From Hemileia vastatrix (Eukaryota > Basidiomycota > Pucciniomycetes > Pucciniales > Zaghouaniaceae), in NCBI GenBank assembly GCA_030280995.1, contig JASXTE010000017.1:24209998-24273997 (forward strand): a DNA stretch of 64,000 bases, in the 5' to 3' direction. Positions 34,301 to 44,300 of the stretch are shown piece after piece. Both the position numbers and the translations under genes were made by a program. The notes beneath the pieces were generated by a model. That model made no database searches and was not told the DNA's origin. It was given only the letters and a program-made list of their open reading frames with translations. The first letter of the stretch is position 1. Every line of letters begins with the position of its first letter.

Positions 34301-34362
34301 GAGGTTCTGTGCACTGGGAGAGATAAGATAGTTTGCTTTGCACACAAGTAAACTATCTACTA
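31351..34362 (-). pseudogene. pol: chromovirus Pol (protease, RT, RNase H, integrase), broken
   Basis: It opens in the -1 frame from gag. The protease site is FSCLIDSGASISFVS. RT has KKDSSLRLCVDYRQLN, FSKIDLRGAYNLIRI, MPFGLCNAPSTFQ and VVYLDDILIFSK. A one-base loss in a T run at about 32942 shifts the frame (IDFWGLRC, where FLGFTLSTDG continues in the other frame). TGA at about 32726-32728 interrupts before KEFEALK, probably from TGG. RNase H follows (TIVETDASDYAIAGV, HDKELLAI, LTDHNALKYF). Integrase has a zinc finger (H...H, CYECNRNK) and core residues SMDFI, ISDRGSLF and TDGQTERVNQ. The protein is cut at 31351 by the inner element and resumes at 18666. Confidence 0.93.
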
Positions 34363-35448
34363 GTTTTTTGACTTCGAACTAGTACCTTCTCTTTCCTTCA
34401 ACTTTACACAGTCTTCCAACTTGTGCTTACCCCCACAATACATACATAACCCATTATCTGCTCTTCTCTTCCTCTCAGCTTCTTTAAGTTCCCCTTTAGG
34501 ATCCAGTACTTTGCTGATATCGCCTGGGGTTGAGCCTTTTGGTCGAGTTTTATCCTTTCCCTTATTGGGTTTGGATTGAGTCGAGGAGGATTGATTTGGT
34601 CGTGGGTGTGAAGAAGGTCCCGATTTAAAATTTAGGCCTTGAGATTTGTTGGCATATCGACGATGTTGAAGTCGTCCTTGATAAACGCCGTCAAGTTCGA
34701 GGGTTCGATCCATTAAATCCGTTAAAGTAGTCATCTTCTGACCGTGAAGATTTAATTGATCCAGAATCCTCGAAGGAAGTCCTTTCTTGAAATGATACTT
34801 AAGGGCAGCATCATTCCAACCTACTCGAGTTTGAAGTGCTCTGAAGTTCGAGATATATTCAGAGGCTTTACCATTATCACTCATGCGAAGAAAATCAAGT
34901 TCAATTTCTGCGTTGTCCGTTTCATTAGGATCCCCAAACAACGTAAAAAGTTGGTCTTCGAACTTTTCCCAATTATTGATAAGTAAGTGGGTTTCTGTCG
35001 AAGAAAGCATGAGTAGATAAGGTTCGAACCATCTTTCTGCTTTCCCGGCTAGGAATGAAGAAGCGTAAACAACCTTTGATCGGTCGCTGTTAAAGGTTCG
35101 AGGGTCATTATGGAACAGTAGCTTGCAGGTTTGCAAGAAGGGTCGCAATCTGTCGGGGTGATCTCCGTCGAATTTGTCAGGAGATCTCATAGAAGGAGTT
35201 TTGAACTTAGATCCCTCTGAAGACGTTGGATTTGAAAGGGTTTTCATAAAAAGTCTCATGAAATCTTCCAGAGAGTTAGATGGTCCCGGTTCTGAGGATT
35301 GGCCAGAAGGGTGATTGGCAGGGGCGGATGGTGCCTCATGCATTGTATCCTCTCCTTCTTCTTCATCACTAGAATCCTCAAAATCTTGTGGAATGTCTTC
35401 TACAGATTGAACTGAGTGTTTCCGTTCCCTAAGGTCGAGTGGTTCCAA
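34360..35448 (-). CDS. gag: chromovirus Gag (362 aa)
   Basis: Intact frame. An acidic N-terminus (DFEDSSDEEEGED) is followed by the capsid domain of retrotransposon Gag (residues about 95-250: FDGDHPDRLRPFLQTCKLLF, KAERWFEPYL, FEDQLFTLFGDPNE). A basic Ser-rich segment leads to a short zinc knuckle, CMYCGGKHKLEDC (CX2CX3HX4C, residues about 335-347). The last codons read TCA AAA AAC TAG, so A AAA AAC forms a -1 slippery heptamer touching the stop. Pol is open in the -1 frame, without any ATG. Confidence 0.92.
   Translation of the reverse strand: MEPLDLRERKHSVQSVEDIPQDFEDSSDEEEGEDTMHEAPSAPANHPSGQSSEPGPSNSLEDFMRLFMKTLSNPTSSEGSKFKTPSMRSPDKFDGDHPDRLRPFLQTCKLLFHNDPRTFNSDRSKVVYASSFLAGKAERWFEPYLLMLSSTETHLLINNWEKFEDQLFTLFGDPNETDNAEIELDFLRMSDNGKASEYISNFRALQTRVGWNDAALKYHFKKGLPSRILDQLNLHGQKMTTLTDLMDRTLELDGVYQGRLQHRRYANKSQGLNFKSGPSSHPRPNQSSSTQSKPNKGKDKTRPKGSTPGDISKVLDPKGELKEAERKRRADNGLCMYCGGKHKLEDCVKLKEREGTSSKSKN
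34363..34369 (-). promoter_or_regulatory. -1 ribosomal frameshift site A AAA AAC
   Basis: On the minus strand the gag end reads TCA AAA AAC TAG. The heptamer fits X XXY YYZ and lies directly before the stop (34362-34360). The -1 frame continues KLVDSLLVCKANYL into protease. Confidence 0.8.
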
Positions 35449-35621
35449 AAGAGTGAGTGCAAGAAACAGACCTTGTGGCTGTTGGCCTGCCTCTAGCGCG
35501 AGCTCTAGTAGTAGCGCCCGTAGGAGGAGTGCGTTGAACAGGTGCCATTTAAAATTTTTAGAAGCACCTAAAAAAGACGTAGTAGTGCAAAGAATGAGAA
35601 CTACGGAGAATTAAATTATAC

Positions 35622-36395
35622 TGTCACCGGACGACCTACGCACAAGGTCGAGGATGTTCCTGAAAGTGAGATGAGGGATTTAGAAACTTCTTCGAAGCAC
35701 AGAGGAATGATTCGAGGAAATTATTCGAAGGTCACTCGAAGTAATAGCTATAGGTTCGAGGTTTGTTCAAGAAGAATTATAAACTAGTTCCAAGGTAATA
35801 ATAATTCTTAAAATCTCACGAAGGGTTGGAAACTCAATAGTCAAAGATTTAGGATTTAGAAATGAATATTGAGAAGGTAAAAGAAAGATACAATAACAAT
35901 GTTTTAACTTTTAAGGTTTTTCCACTATTAATGTAAATACGATATTATAATTTAATTCTAAGGAATATCGAACCAAATACCCAACTCCTTTTATATCCTT
36001 TGTTCCTCCTCGCATTGACCTCCCTTCCATCGCAGTATGCCCATTCCATTGACCATTACTAACATACACTTAGACCCTCTTCACTAAATATCCGTCCATG
36101 CTCAATATACCCCTTTTTAATTAATTAACAAAACTTTAATGAAAAAACTACTACTGTACTATTTCGTTGATCCTAGCGCTGTGCGTCGCTTATTGAAAAG
36201 GACTAAGGTACCCTATTGGGAGATTGACTAATTTAGATTTAGAGTTTAGGCTAGCGCAGTTAAATAGTAAGTACACAAAGGAAAAATCGCAGTTGCTATG
36301 GAGAATTGCTTTCTGCACTTCGAGTATAGATGTAGGACTCGATATTATTGATTTATTGAGTTAATTTCGCCTCGAGTGTCACGTGGCGCGTGACA
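35622..36395 (-). mobile_element. chromovirus 5' LTR (774 bp)
   Basis: Partner of 15234-16007, same length, about 13 differences. Ends are TGTCACCGGAC and GCGCGTGACA. The next internal bases on the minus strand (GTATAATTTAATTCTCC) are not an obvious tRNA primer site; self-priming is known in some chromoviruses, but this is not shown here. Confidence 0.9.
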
Positions 36396-36602
36396 CCAGC
36401 CCCAGTCTATGTGGGAAATAAAGAAGAGTCGGAGGTTTAAAAGATTAGTGCTAAACAGGTGTACAGGGGAAAGGTTCAGTATTTGGTGCACTCAAAAGGG
36501 TATGGGGTAGGGGACAGGTCTTGGGAACCATTGGAGAGCTTGGACAATGCTAAGGAGAAGGTGAAAGAGTTTGATAAGGAGCACAGAGAGAAGGAGGGGT
36601 AA
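36396..36602 (+). pseudogene. chromodomain tail of gypsy element X (truncated)
   Basis: Plus-strand frame ending at the TAA 36600-36602. It reads VYRGKVQYLVHSKGYGVGD, then SWEPLESLDNAKEKVKEF, the core and C-terminal helix of a chromodomain. All upstream pol is missing: the fragment begins exactly at the chromovirus LTR. A purine-rich AAAAGAGGGGG stretch follows, next to the LTR at 36615, matching the end of a plus-strand chromovirus. Confidence 0.85.
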
Positions 36603-36614
36603 AAGAGGGGGTAA

Positions 36615-36897
36615 TGTTAGGATTTGGTTGAGAGGTGAGGAGGAGGAGAACTATGGGCACTATACATTATAAAGTGGCAGAAGAGTGGGTATTGCATAAG
36701 GGGGTTATATGGGGCAAGCACTGTGGAGCGCTCCTCATTAGACAACTTATATAGTAAACCAGTTACTTCTTAGTCTCACTGCTGTATCAGCATAGTCAGT
36801 CCTGCCTCACTGTTGGTAACCCCAACATAGTCAGTCTAGTTAGTTTCACTGCTTAATAGCATAGTCAGTCCCATCCCAGGCTAGCATCAGCACTAGT
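36615..36897 (+). mobile_element. 3' LTR of element X
   Basis: It starts TGTTAGGATTTGG after a polypurine-like stretch and matches 39256-39558 along most of its length (for example GGTTATATGGGG and TAGTCAGTC). The right border is uncertain: GCATCA at 36889 or a few bases later. It holds three related units containing AGCATAGTCAGTC. LINE sequence follows from 36898. Confidence 0.75.
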
Positions 36898-37989
36898 GAG
36901 TAGCATAGAGTCTTGTGATGTCAACTGATGGGAAAGCTACCTTCACATCCAGTGAAAGAGCTACCACAACATTACCATTGGTCCATTGTTTTTTGACCCA
37001 TGTGGTAAAGTGAAGAAGAGCATCTGAGGTGGAGCAAAGAGGGCAACCTCCATAGTGAGTTTCAGTCAGGAGGTTGGAGGATTCTAGAAGAAAAAAAAGG
37101 CAGGTGGTGAGTAGAGAGTCTAAGAGATTTCCCATCATTTTTAGGAGAGAAATGGGTTGGTATGCATTGGCCACTGTGTATTCAGGATGGTTTGGTTTAG
37201 GAATGATGATGGTTTTGGCACCCTTCCAAGTTTTGGGATAGTGCCCCAAGCTGAGGCACGCTTGGAATATGGGGAGAAGGAGACAGGAAGAATTTTGCAG
37301 GTCAAGTTTGAGTAAGGAGTTAGAAATGGCATCTGGTCCTGGGGTGCATTTGGTTTTGGAGTTGTTTAAGGAAATGATTACCTCTTTTTGGGTGAATGGG
37401 GTGGATGAGGAGGGGGGAGGGTGTCAAGAAAACAGGGAATTGAAGCAACAGATGTTCCTTCAAAAAGGAGATGTGATTTCTTTAGAATATCCAAAAATGG
37501 GGAGCCATCTTGAGAAACTAAAGGGGGATTAGTATGCTGAGAGGAACAGGTAGATGCATACTTAGCTGCCTGATTAACTGTAGACGAGGTGAGTGAGGAT
37601 AAAAAGGATTGCCAGTGTTGTTTTTGTAGGAAGGAAATTTCGGCTCAGAAGGCTTTTCTTGCTGCTTTGAACTTGGCTACAAGGTGAGGTGCTTGGGAGA
37701 ACTTGAGATGTTGCTGTGCCTGATAGTAAGTTTGCTTTAGAGGGTCCAGGATTTTTTTGTTCTACCACACATGACACTTTGAGCTGGGCTTCTAAAGCAG
37801 GATGAAGCCATCCATTAGTTTTATAAAAGAAGAAGTGAGGAGTTTGGAAGCCAGGTCAATTTGGTCTGGGGAAGAGATAGGGGGAGGGGAGGATAGGGGA
37901 GGAGATGGAGGAGAGAGAAGAGAGGAATGAAGACTTATCAAGATTTTGCCAGTTGTGGAACTGTCTAGGAGGGGGAAATGGTGAGGAGA

Positions 37990-38729
37990 GAGAGGATAAA
38001 GAGGTTGAGATTGAGTGGTGATCAGAGAGGTGAGATAAAGAGCTGTCTGTGCCAGTCTTGCACTTGGTGAGAAGCTTGAGTGCTCTCTCATTTGCAAATA
38101 CCAGATCTATTACTGATGTAAAATTTCTGGAGTTGCAAAAGGTAACTACCTCTGGCTAGGATGCAAGGACCATGTTGAGAGATGAGATGTAATTGAGGAA
38201 GTTAGAGGCTTCCGGAAGATTGTGTTGGTGAGTCACTGGGTTGGCCCACCAATTGTGATGGAGATTTTAGTCAGTGAAAAGGAGTCACCGGAGGTGAGAA
38301 TGTGGGGAGAGGGATGGGAAAAGAAATGGGAGGGAGGAGAAGGAAGAGGGGGGGTTGTACATGTTTGGAAATGGTACTGGGTAGAAAAAAAATTACTAAT
38401 TGAAGTGTAAGATCTGTACTAGGGGAAGAAAGAGAAGTGAAATAATGTATGGGGTTCTTAGAATTAATGTAAAAGAAACACCTGGTTTGTGACTGGGGGG
38501 AGGGAAGGGAGTAGGATTTGGAGCCAATACAGTTCCATCCTTTTGCCTGAGCTGTATAGGTATGATCTGGGGCAAGGAATGTCTCTTGAATAGCTAGTAA
38601 ATCAATTGTGAGTGTGAGTGGGTCATTAAAGAGGGAGTGAAAAACTAGAAACAAGTGATGGCAGTTAAGTTGCAATATGATAAAATTTAATGATTGACAT
38701 TTAGGAAGTGTAGTTGGGCCCCACTTCAT
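37990..38729 (-). pseudogene. LINE AP-type endonuclease (frameshifted)
   Basis: The frame 38729-38271 begins with FIILQLNCHH (Asn motif) and has LLAIQETFLAPDH (catalytic Glu) and GWNCIGSKSY. A frame change then follows. Around 38110-38000 another frame reads SVIDLVFAN and LSDHHSIS, the DLVFAN and SDHH motifs at the end of the endonuclease fold. This enzyme nicks target DNA to prime reverse transcription. Catalytic parts are visible but in different frames, so the copy is inactive. Confidence 0.8.
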
Positions 38730-38735
38730 AATACT

Positions 38736-39093
38736 TTATGAGGGAATGCAACATGGTGGGGGAGGTGAAAAATAGGTGAGGAAGAGGGTGAGGCAGGGGT
38801 CAAGTCCAAAAGGGAGGAGGTCAATGTCTTGAAAGTGTGGTTGTGTGGCAAGGAGTTGATGCATTGGAAATAGACTGTTTAACTGAGCTTGGGTTTGTTT
38901 CATTTTTTGGTGAGATGGTGACCAGTGCAACTGGAGAATCTGGGAGGAAGGGAGCAGTGAATTGATAGGTGACCCTTGTTCCAACATTGAAAACATGTGT
39001 TGCGTTCCTTGTTGATGGATTCAGTGCACCTAACCTGACCATTTCAGATGAAGGGGTACACTGGGCAAGGAGAAGCAATGAGGTTAACATCAT
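38736..39093 (-). pseudogene. LINE ORF1 end with zinc knuckle
   Basis: On the minus strand, near 39010-38960, CFQCWNKGHLSIHC (CX2CX4HX4C) is readable, the RNA-binding knuckle of ORF1 proteins. The rest of ORF1 is not clearly readable and has been shortened or worn. It lies upstream of the endonuclease as expected. Confidence 0.7.
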
Positions 39094-39255
39094 TTTTGTC
39101 TAGGAGGTGAAGAATAACATAGGAATGATTTTTAATCAATCTTCTGTCAGCTTGTTTAAGCCAGGAAACTCTATAAAGTGATTTTAGAGTTTCAGGGTTC
39201 TCATCAATGAGGGAGCTCAAACATGTTTGGTCATCTTGATTGAAAGAAGTAGGGA

Positions 39256-39558
39256 TGTATTAGGATTTGTATTGAGAGGCAAGGAGGAGGAGTGCTATGG
39301 GTGCTGTAGGGGCCCTGTGAGCGCTATGCATTCGTAAGAGACGGAAGCAGGGATATTTCATTAAGGGGTTATATGGGGTAAGTTCTGTGGAGCACTCCTC
39401 ATCAGAAAACCTATATAGTAATCCAGTTACTCTGAGTCTCACTGCTAACTCAGCATAGTCAGTCCCACCCTTCTCACTGTTGGAAACCCCAACACAGACA
39501 GTCTATTTAGTCTCACTGCTGCATTAGCATAGTCAGTCCTGTTTCAAGGCTAGTGTCA
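39256..39558 (+). mobile_element. 5' LTR of a second copy of element X
   Basis: It starts TGTATTAGGATTTG and ends near GTGTCA. It is homologous to 36615-36897 but clearly diverged, so the two LTRs probably come from separate insertions. It is followed by an internal stretch and gag. Confidence 0.7.
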
Positions 39559-39630
39559 GCGCTTGTAGTAGTCTTCCTTCTCAGGTCCTAAAATTTTTTC
39601 CGATCTAAATTGGCATACTACTAAAGAAGA

Positions 39631-40166
39631 ATGAACCCTGCAGACCAACCCAATGCATCACTCCTTGAGGCAATGAAAGAGCAAATTGAGCGCTTGCAGG
39701 AGCAGAATGCTAGGTTTATGGAGCACCTAGAAGAGTCAAAGCCCTCATACTGCAGTTCCACTGAAGCATAGTTGGATGCTGCTGAAGCCAAAGACAAAGC
39801 ACAGGAATCTTACCCCACACCAGAACCCCTTGTTAAAGGTCCAAAGATTGTCGTCTCAGCAATCTTCAACGGGAAACGAGGCCCCAGGGTGGATCAGTAT
39901 GTGTCGCAGGTGAACCACTATGTCCTGCTCAATGGAAATCAGCTCCCAGATGAGCAAGCAAAAATTGGGGTCTCAATATCATACCTCACAGATAAGGCGG
40001 TGTGCTGGGCAAGGCCATACAACAAGGAGATCCTCAAAAACTCTTGGACGGCAACAACCTTCTGTCATTTCATGGTGGCTTTTGAATTAACCTTTGGCAA
40101 CTCAGATGTGGCCACAACCTCAGAGCATGTGCTAAATCAGCTGTGAAAAAGAAACTTGGTTGCTGA
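39631..40166 (+). pseudogene. gag: Gag of element X, N-terminal part (split by the TIR element)
   Basis: From ATG 39631 the frame reads an N-terminal helix (LLEAMKEQIERLQEQNARF), then a capsid-like region (FNGKRGPRVDQYVSQVNHYV, WARPYNKEIL, TTFCHFMVAFELTFG). In-frame stops are TAG 39769-39771 and TGA 40144-40146, both explicable by single C-to-T changes. The frame reaches 40166, where the terminal inverted repeat begins, and resumes in frame at 52077. Confidence 0.85.
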
Positions 40167-40465
40167 CACCACGGGAAATCTGGGGGTGAACTGCTAGCAG
40201 TTCCCTCTATTTGAAACTATCAGGAATTTGTCAGGAAACTGTTGGGAAACCATCCTGAAACTGTCAGAAATATGTTTTTAAATCTGATGAAAAAACATTG
40301 AAAAAATAAACTGTCACAGATTGAATCCAGAACAATCCCTCCTTGAGCAGAGCTTAAGAACCACATTGAACATCAGTTAATCTCAGGTTTGGCAAAAGGT
40401 TGAACAACATCACTTAGCATACCTTGATATTCAAATATTAAACTTGAATATATGTTGCGTGTATG

Positions 40466-40790
40466 ATATAGATGCATATGCATAAAAATATGCATAAAAA
40501 ATATGCATAGTGATTATGCATAAAAAATATGCATATTGAATATGCATAAAAATATGCATATTGAATATGCATAAAAAATATCCATATTAAATATGCATTA
40601 AAAATATGCATATTAAATATGCAAAAAAAAGGTGCATATATGTATATGAATAAAATATATTAATATGCATATAAATCTGTATAATGAATATGCATATACA
40701 TATCCATAACTATGCATAATGATTGAAAAATGCAAAAAAATGATGCTTAACGAGTATATTTTATGCATAAATAGAAATATGCAATATGAA
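40466..40790. repeat. ATATGCATA-rich short repeat
   Basis: About 15 ATGCAT or near-ATGCAT palindromes, spaced mostly 10-20 bp and joined by AAAAAT or TTGAAT, form a stretch of about 320 bp near the left end of the TIR element. Confidence 0.8.
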
Positions 40791-41379
40791 TTCATATTGC
40801 ATACAGATAACACTGGCAAATCAACTTGACCAAAACTCATACTAAATTTTCATTCTGGACTAAAGGTGTGAGGGAAGGAAGAAAAACAGTCCGACGTTAG
40901 AAAAATGCTACATGCACTCATTTTGTAGCAGAGCAAATGAGAAGTGCTGAATTATGGTTGGTGCCCATAATTTAGTATGATATCATAATTTTATTTAATT
41001 TTTTTCAATATTGAAAAGACTTTAGGTTGGTTGGTATGGATCTAGCTGTTCCAGGGTCTAATCTAATTATTTTAACAATTTCTTAATAATTAATGGGTTT
41101 TAATACAAAATCAGGTTGTATTTTTTGTGGGATATTGGATATGATAAGGTCTTTTGTAAAAAAAACTTATATTGTTCAAAAATATTCCTGAATCAGATGT
41201 GGGATAATCACTACAAAAAATTGTAGTACTGTGGGCAATAAAATATATGCACAAGCAGTAAAGAAAGGACTGAGTGAACCCTTTTTGTGCAGTGTGAATC
41301 ATTAGAGTGGAATTGTGGATGAAAAATATAATTCATTATTACCATTTTATTTAATCAAAAAATTTATAATATTTAAAAT

Positions 41380-44300
41380 AACTATTGATTAATTGGTATT
41401 TGACCTTTTTGCCTCACTCATATTTATCATTTGATTGATTTTTTATCACCATTATGTTATTAATATTATAAGTATAGCAAAAACTCATGTGCCCAACGCA
41501 TACCGGGTGATGTTACACCTTTTATAATAATATTAAATAAAGGTAAAAAAATATGAAAATGATTTGTTTTACAAAAAATAAATTGATATCCAAAAGCAAT
41601 ATGAGGGATAAAAAGGTAAAATTAAAGGGATCAAATATGAAATAAAAAATTAAAGTAAAATTCCTCCCATCAAGAGCAAGTAGACATGATGGGGTGAACA
41701 CCCACCAGTGGCACTAAACTTGGACTATAATTTCTTTTTTGTAAAATTAAAAAAAATCTACTTGAGCTTTACCAAAACTTCAGGATGACAATTTTGCCAT
41801 ATCAAACAACTTCTAGTGCAATTATTGAAGAAAAATTCATTTTCATTGCAATTGAGAGAATTGACCACATCAGACTGCATGTGACAAAAAGTGTCCAGCA
41901 CAAGTTCGGCCGAACTTGTGCTGGACACTTTTATGATGGAGAGTAGCTAGGGTGGAATTTTTCTTCAGTTCATCTGGTATTTCTTATAAACATGTCCACT
42001 GGTATTTTATCTTTGTGCCTCACTCATATTTATCATTTGATTGATTTTTTGTCACCATTATGTTATTAATATTATAAGTATAGCAAAAACTTGTGTGCCC
42101 AATGCATAACAGGTGATGTTACACCTTTTATAATATTATTAAATAAAGGTAAAAGAATATGAAAATGATTTTCTTTACAAAAAATAAATTGATATACAAA
42201 AGCAATATGAGGGATAAAAAGGTAAAATTAAAGGAAGCAAATATGAAATAAAAAATTAAAATAAAATTACTGCCATCAAGAGCAAGTAAACATGTTGGGG
42301 TGAATGCTCACCAGTGGCACTAAAATTGGACTATAATTGCTTTTTTGAAAAACAAAAAAGTGCCAATCTGAGGTTAAACAAAACTTTAGCAGAACCATTT
42401 AGCCATATCAAACAACTTCTAGTTCAATGATTGAGAGAGAATCAATCACACCAGACTGCATGTGACAAAAAGTGTCCAGCACAAGTTCGGCGGAACTTGT
42501 GCTGGACACATTAATGAGGGAGAGTAGCTAGGGTAGAATTTTTCTTCAGTTAATTTGGTATTTCTTATAAACATGTCCATTGGTACTTGATCTTTGTGCC
42601 TCACTCATATATATCATTTGATTAATTTATTGTCACCATTATATTATTAATATTATAAGTATAGAAAAAACTCATGTGCCAAAAGCATACCAGGTGATGT
42701 TACACCTTTTATAATATTAAGAAATTAAAGTAAAAAAATATGAAAATGATTAGCTTTACAATAATTTAAATAGATATTAAAAAATAGAGAAATAAAAAAG
42801 TAAAATTAATCTCAAAGAGATCAATTATGAAAAACAAAATACTAGTAAAATTCTTGCTCTCAAGAGCCAGTAGAAGTGTTGAAACAAATGGGAGCCATCA
42901 GGGCTAAATTTTAATAAGTGACCTTTTTTTATAAAGATAAAAAATTATACACCTGAGTTTGGGAAGAAGGACAGGTGGATGATTCAGCTAAACAAAACTA
43001 CTTGTAGTGAGGTTTAATAAAAAAATGTTTTTTTGCTGCCATAGAGAGAATTAATCCCATCTGACTGCACGTGACCAAAAGTGTCCAGCACAAGCTTGGC
43101 CAAACTTGTGCTGGACACTTTTATGATGGAGAGTAGCTTGGGTGGAAATTTTCTTCAGTTCCTTCATCTTGTATTTCTCATAAACATGTCTACTGGTATT
43201 TGATCAGTCTGTATCTTTCATATTTATGATCCGATTAATATTTTATCACCATTATATTATTAATGTTATTAGTAAAGCAAAAACTTGTGTGCCAAATGCA
43301 TACCATGTGAAGTTATACCTTCAATAATTTTTAAAATAGACGTAAATAAATATGGAAAGGATTAGTTTTACAAAAATTAAATAGAAATTTAAAATTAAAA
43401 AGAGGAATAAAAGAGTAAAATAAATGTCAAAGAGTTCAAATATGAAAAAAATACTAGTAAAATTCCTGCTATGAAGAGCCAGTAGAGGTGTTAGAGTAAA
43501 TGGGAGCCATCAGGGCTTAATTGTAATAAGTGAACTTTTCTTTAAAGATAAAAAATTATACACCTGATATTGGGCAGAACAGCAGGTGGATGATTCAGCT
43601 AAATCAAACTACTTCTAGTGAAATTTGATAAAAAAAATTTTTGTTGCCATACAGAGAATTGATCCCATCTGACTGCACATGACCAAAAGTGTCCATCACA
43701 AGTTCAGCCGAAATTGTGCCGGACACTTCTATGATGGAGAGTGGCTGGGTTAGAATTTTTCTTCAGTTCATCTGGTATTTCTTACAAACATGTCTACTGG
43801 TATTTTATCTTTGTGCCTCACTCATACATATTGTCAGGCTAAGATCAACTAAATGGACGTGAACTAGCTTGAAAAGTCTTTGTCTAGAAGATTTAAATTG
43901 TCCTATATGAATACTGTAGTATAAATCCAACAAATAGTAAAATATAATTCAGAATAAAGGTTTCAGTTATATAATTCTCACTATTCTTATATGTGGCTTA
44001 CAATCTTTTTAGTTGGTAGAAAAATAGATTTAATAAGTTCAGATACTATTCGAAAGTCTTATAAAAGTACTAATTGAGTTGTATTGTAATTTTTTTGGTT
44101 ATATTGATTAAATTGAAGTGATAAATAATGTAGAAAACAAGACCTAAAAACCTCCTCCTTTTATACACACTGAGTTCCCCAATAAATCCCTTGATGTACC
44201 ATTCAATACACTATTAATGACGCCTCAAAAAATTCATAGACCTACCCATCAACATCCCTAGTGACCCATGACATAATTAGACAAGTAACAACCATCAAAA

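Larger units (their letters stand above)
36898..39255 (-). mobile_element. 5' part of a LINE
   Basis: Minus-strand order from the right: ORF1 zinc knuckle, endonuclease, linker, start of RT (YPKTWKGAKTIIIPKPN). Its first 664 bp (36898-37561) duplicate 14570-15233 almost exactly; at 37561 it runs on (CATACTTAGC) where the other copy is cut by the chromovirus LTR. Together the two fragments cover most of one LINE. Confidence 0.85.
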
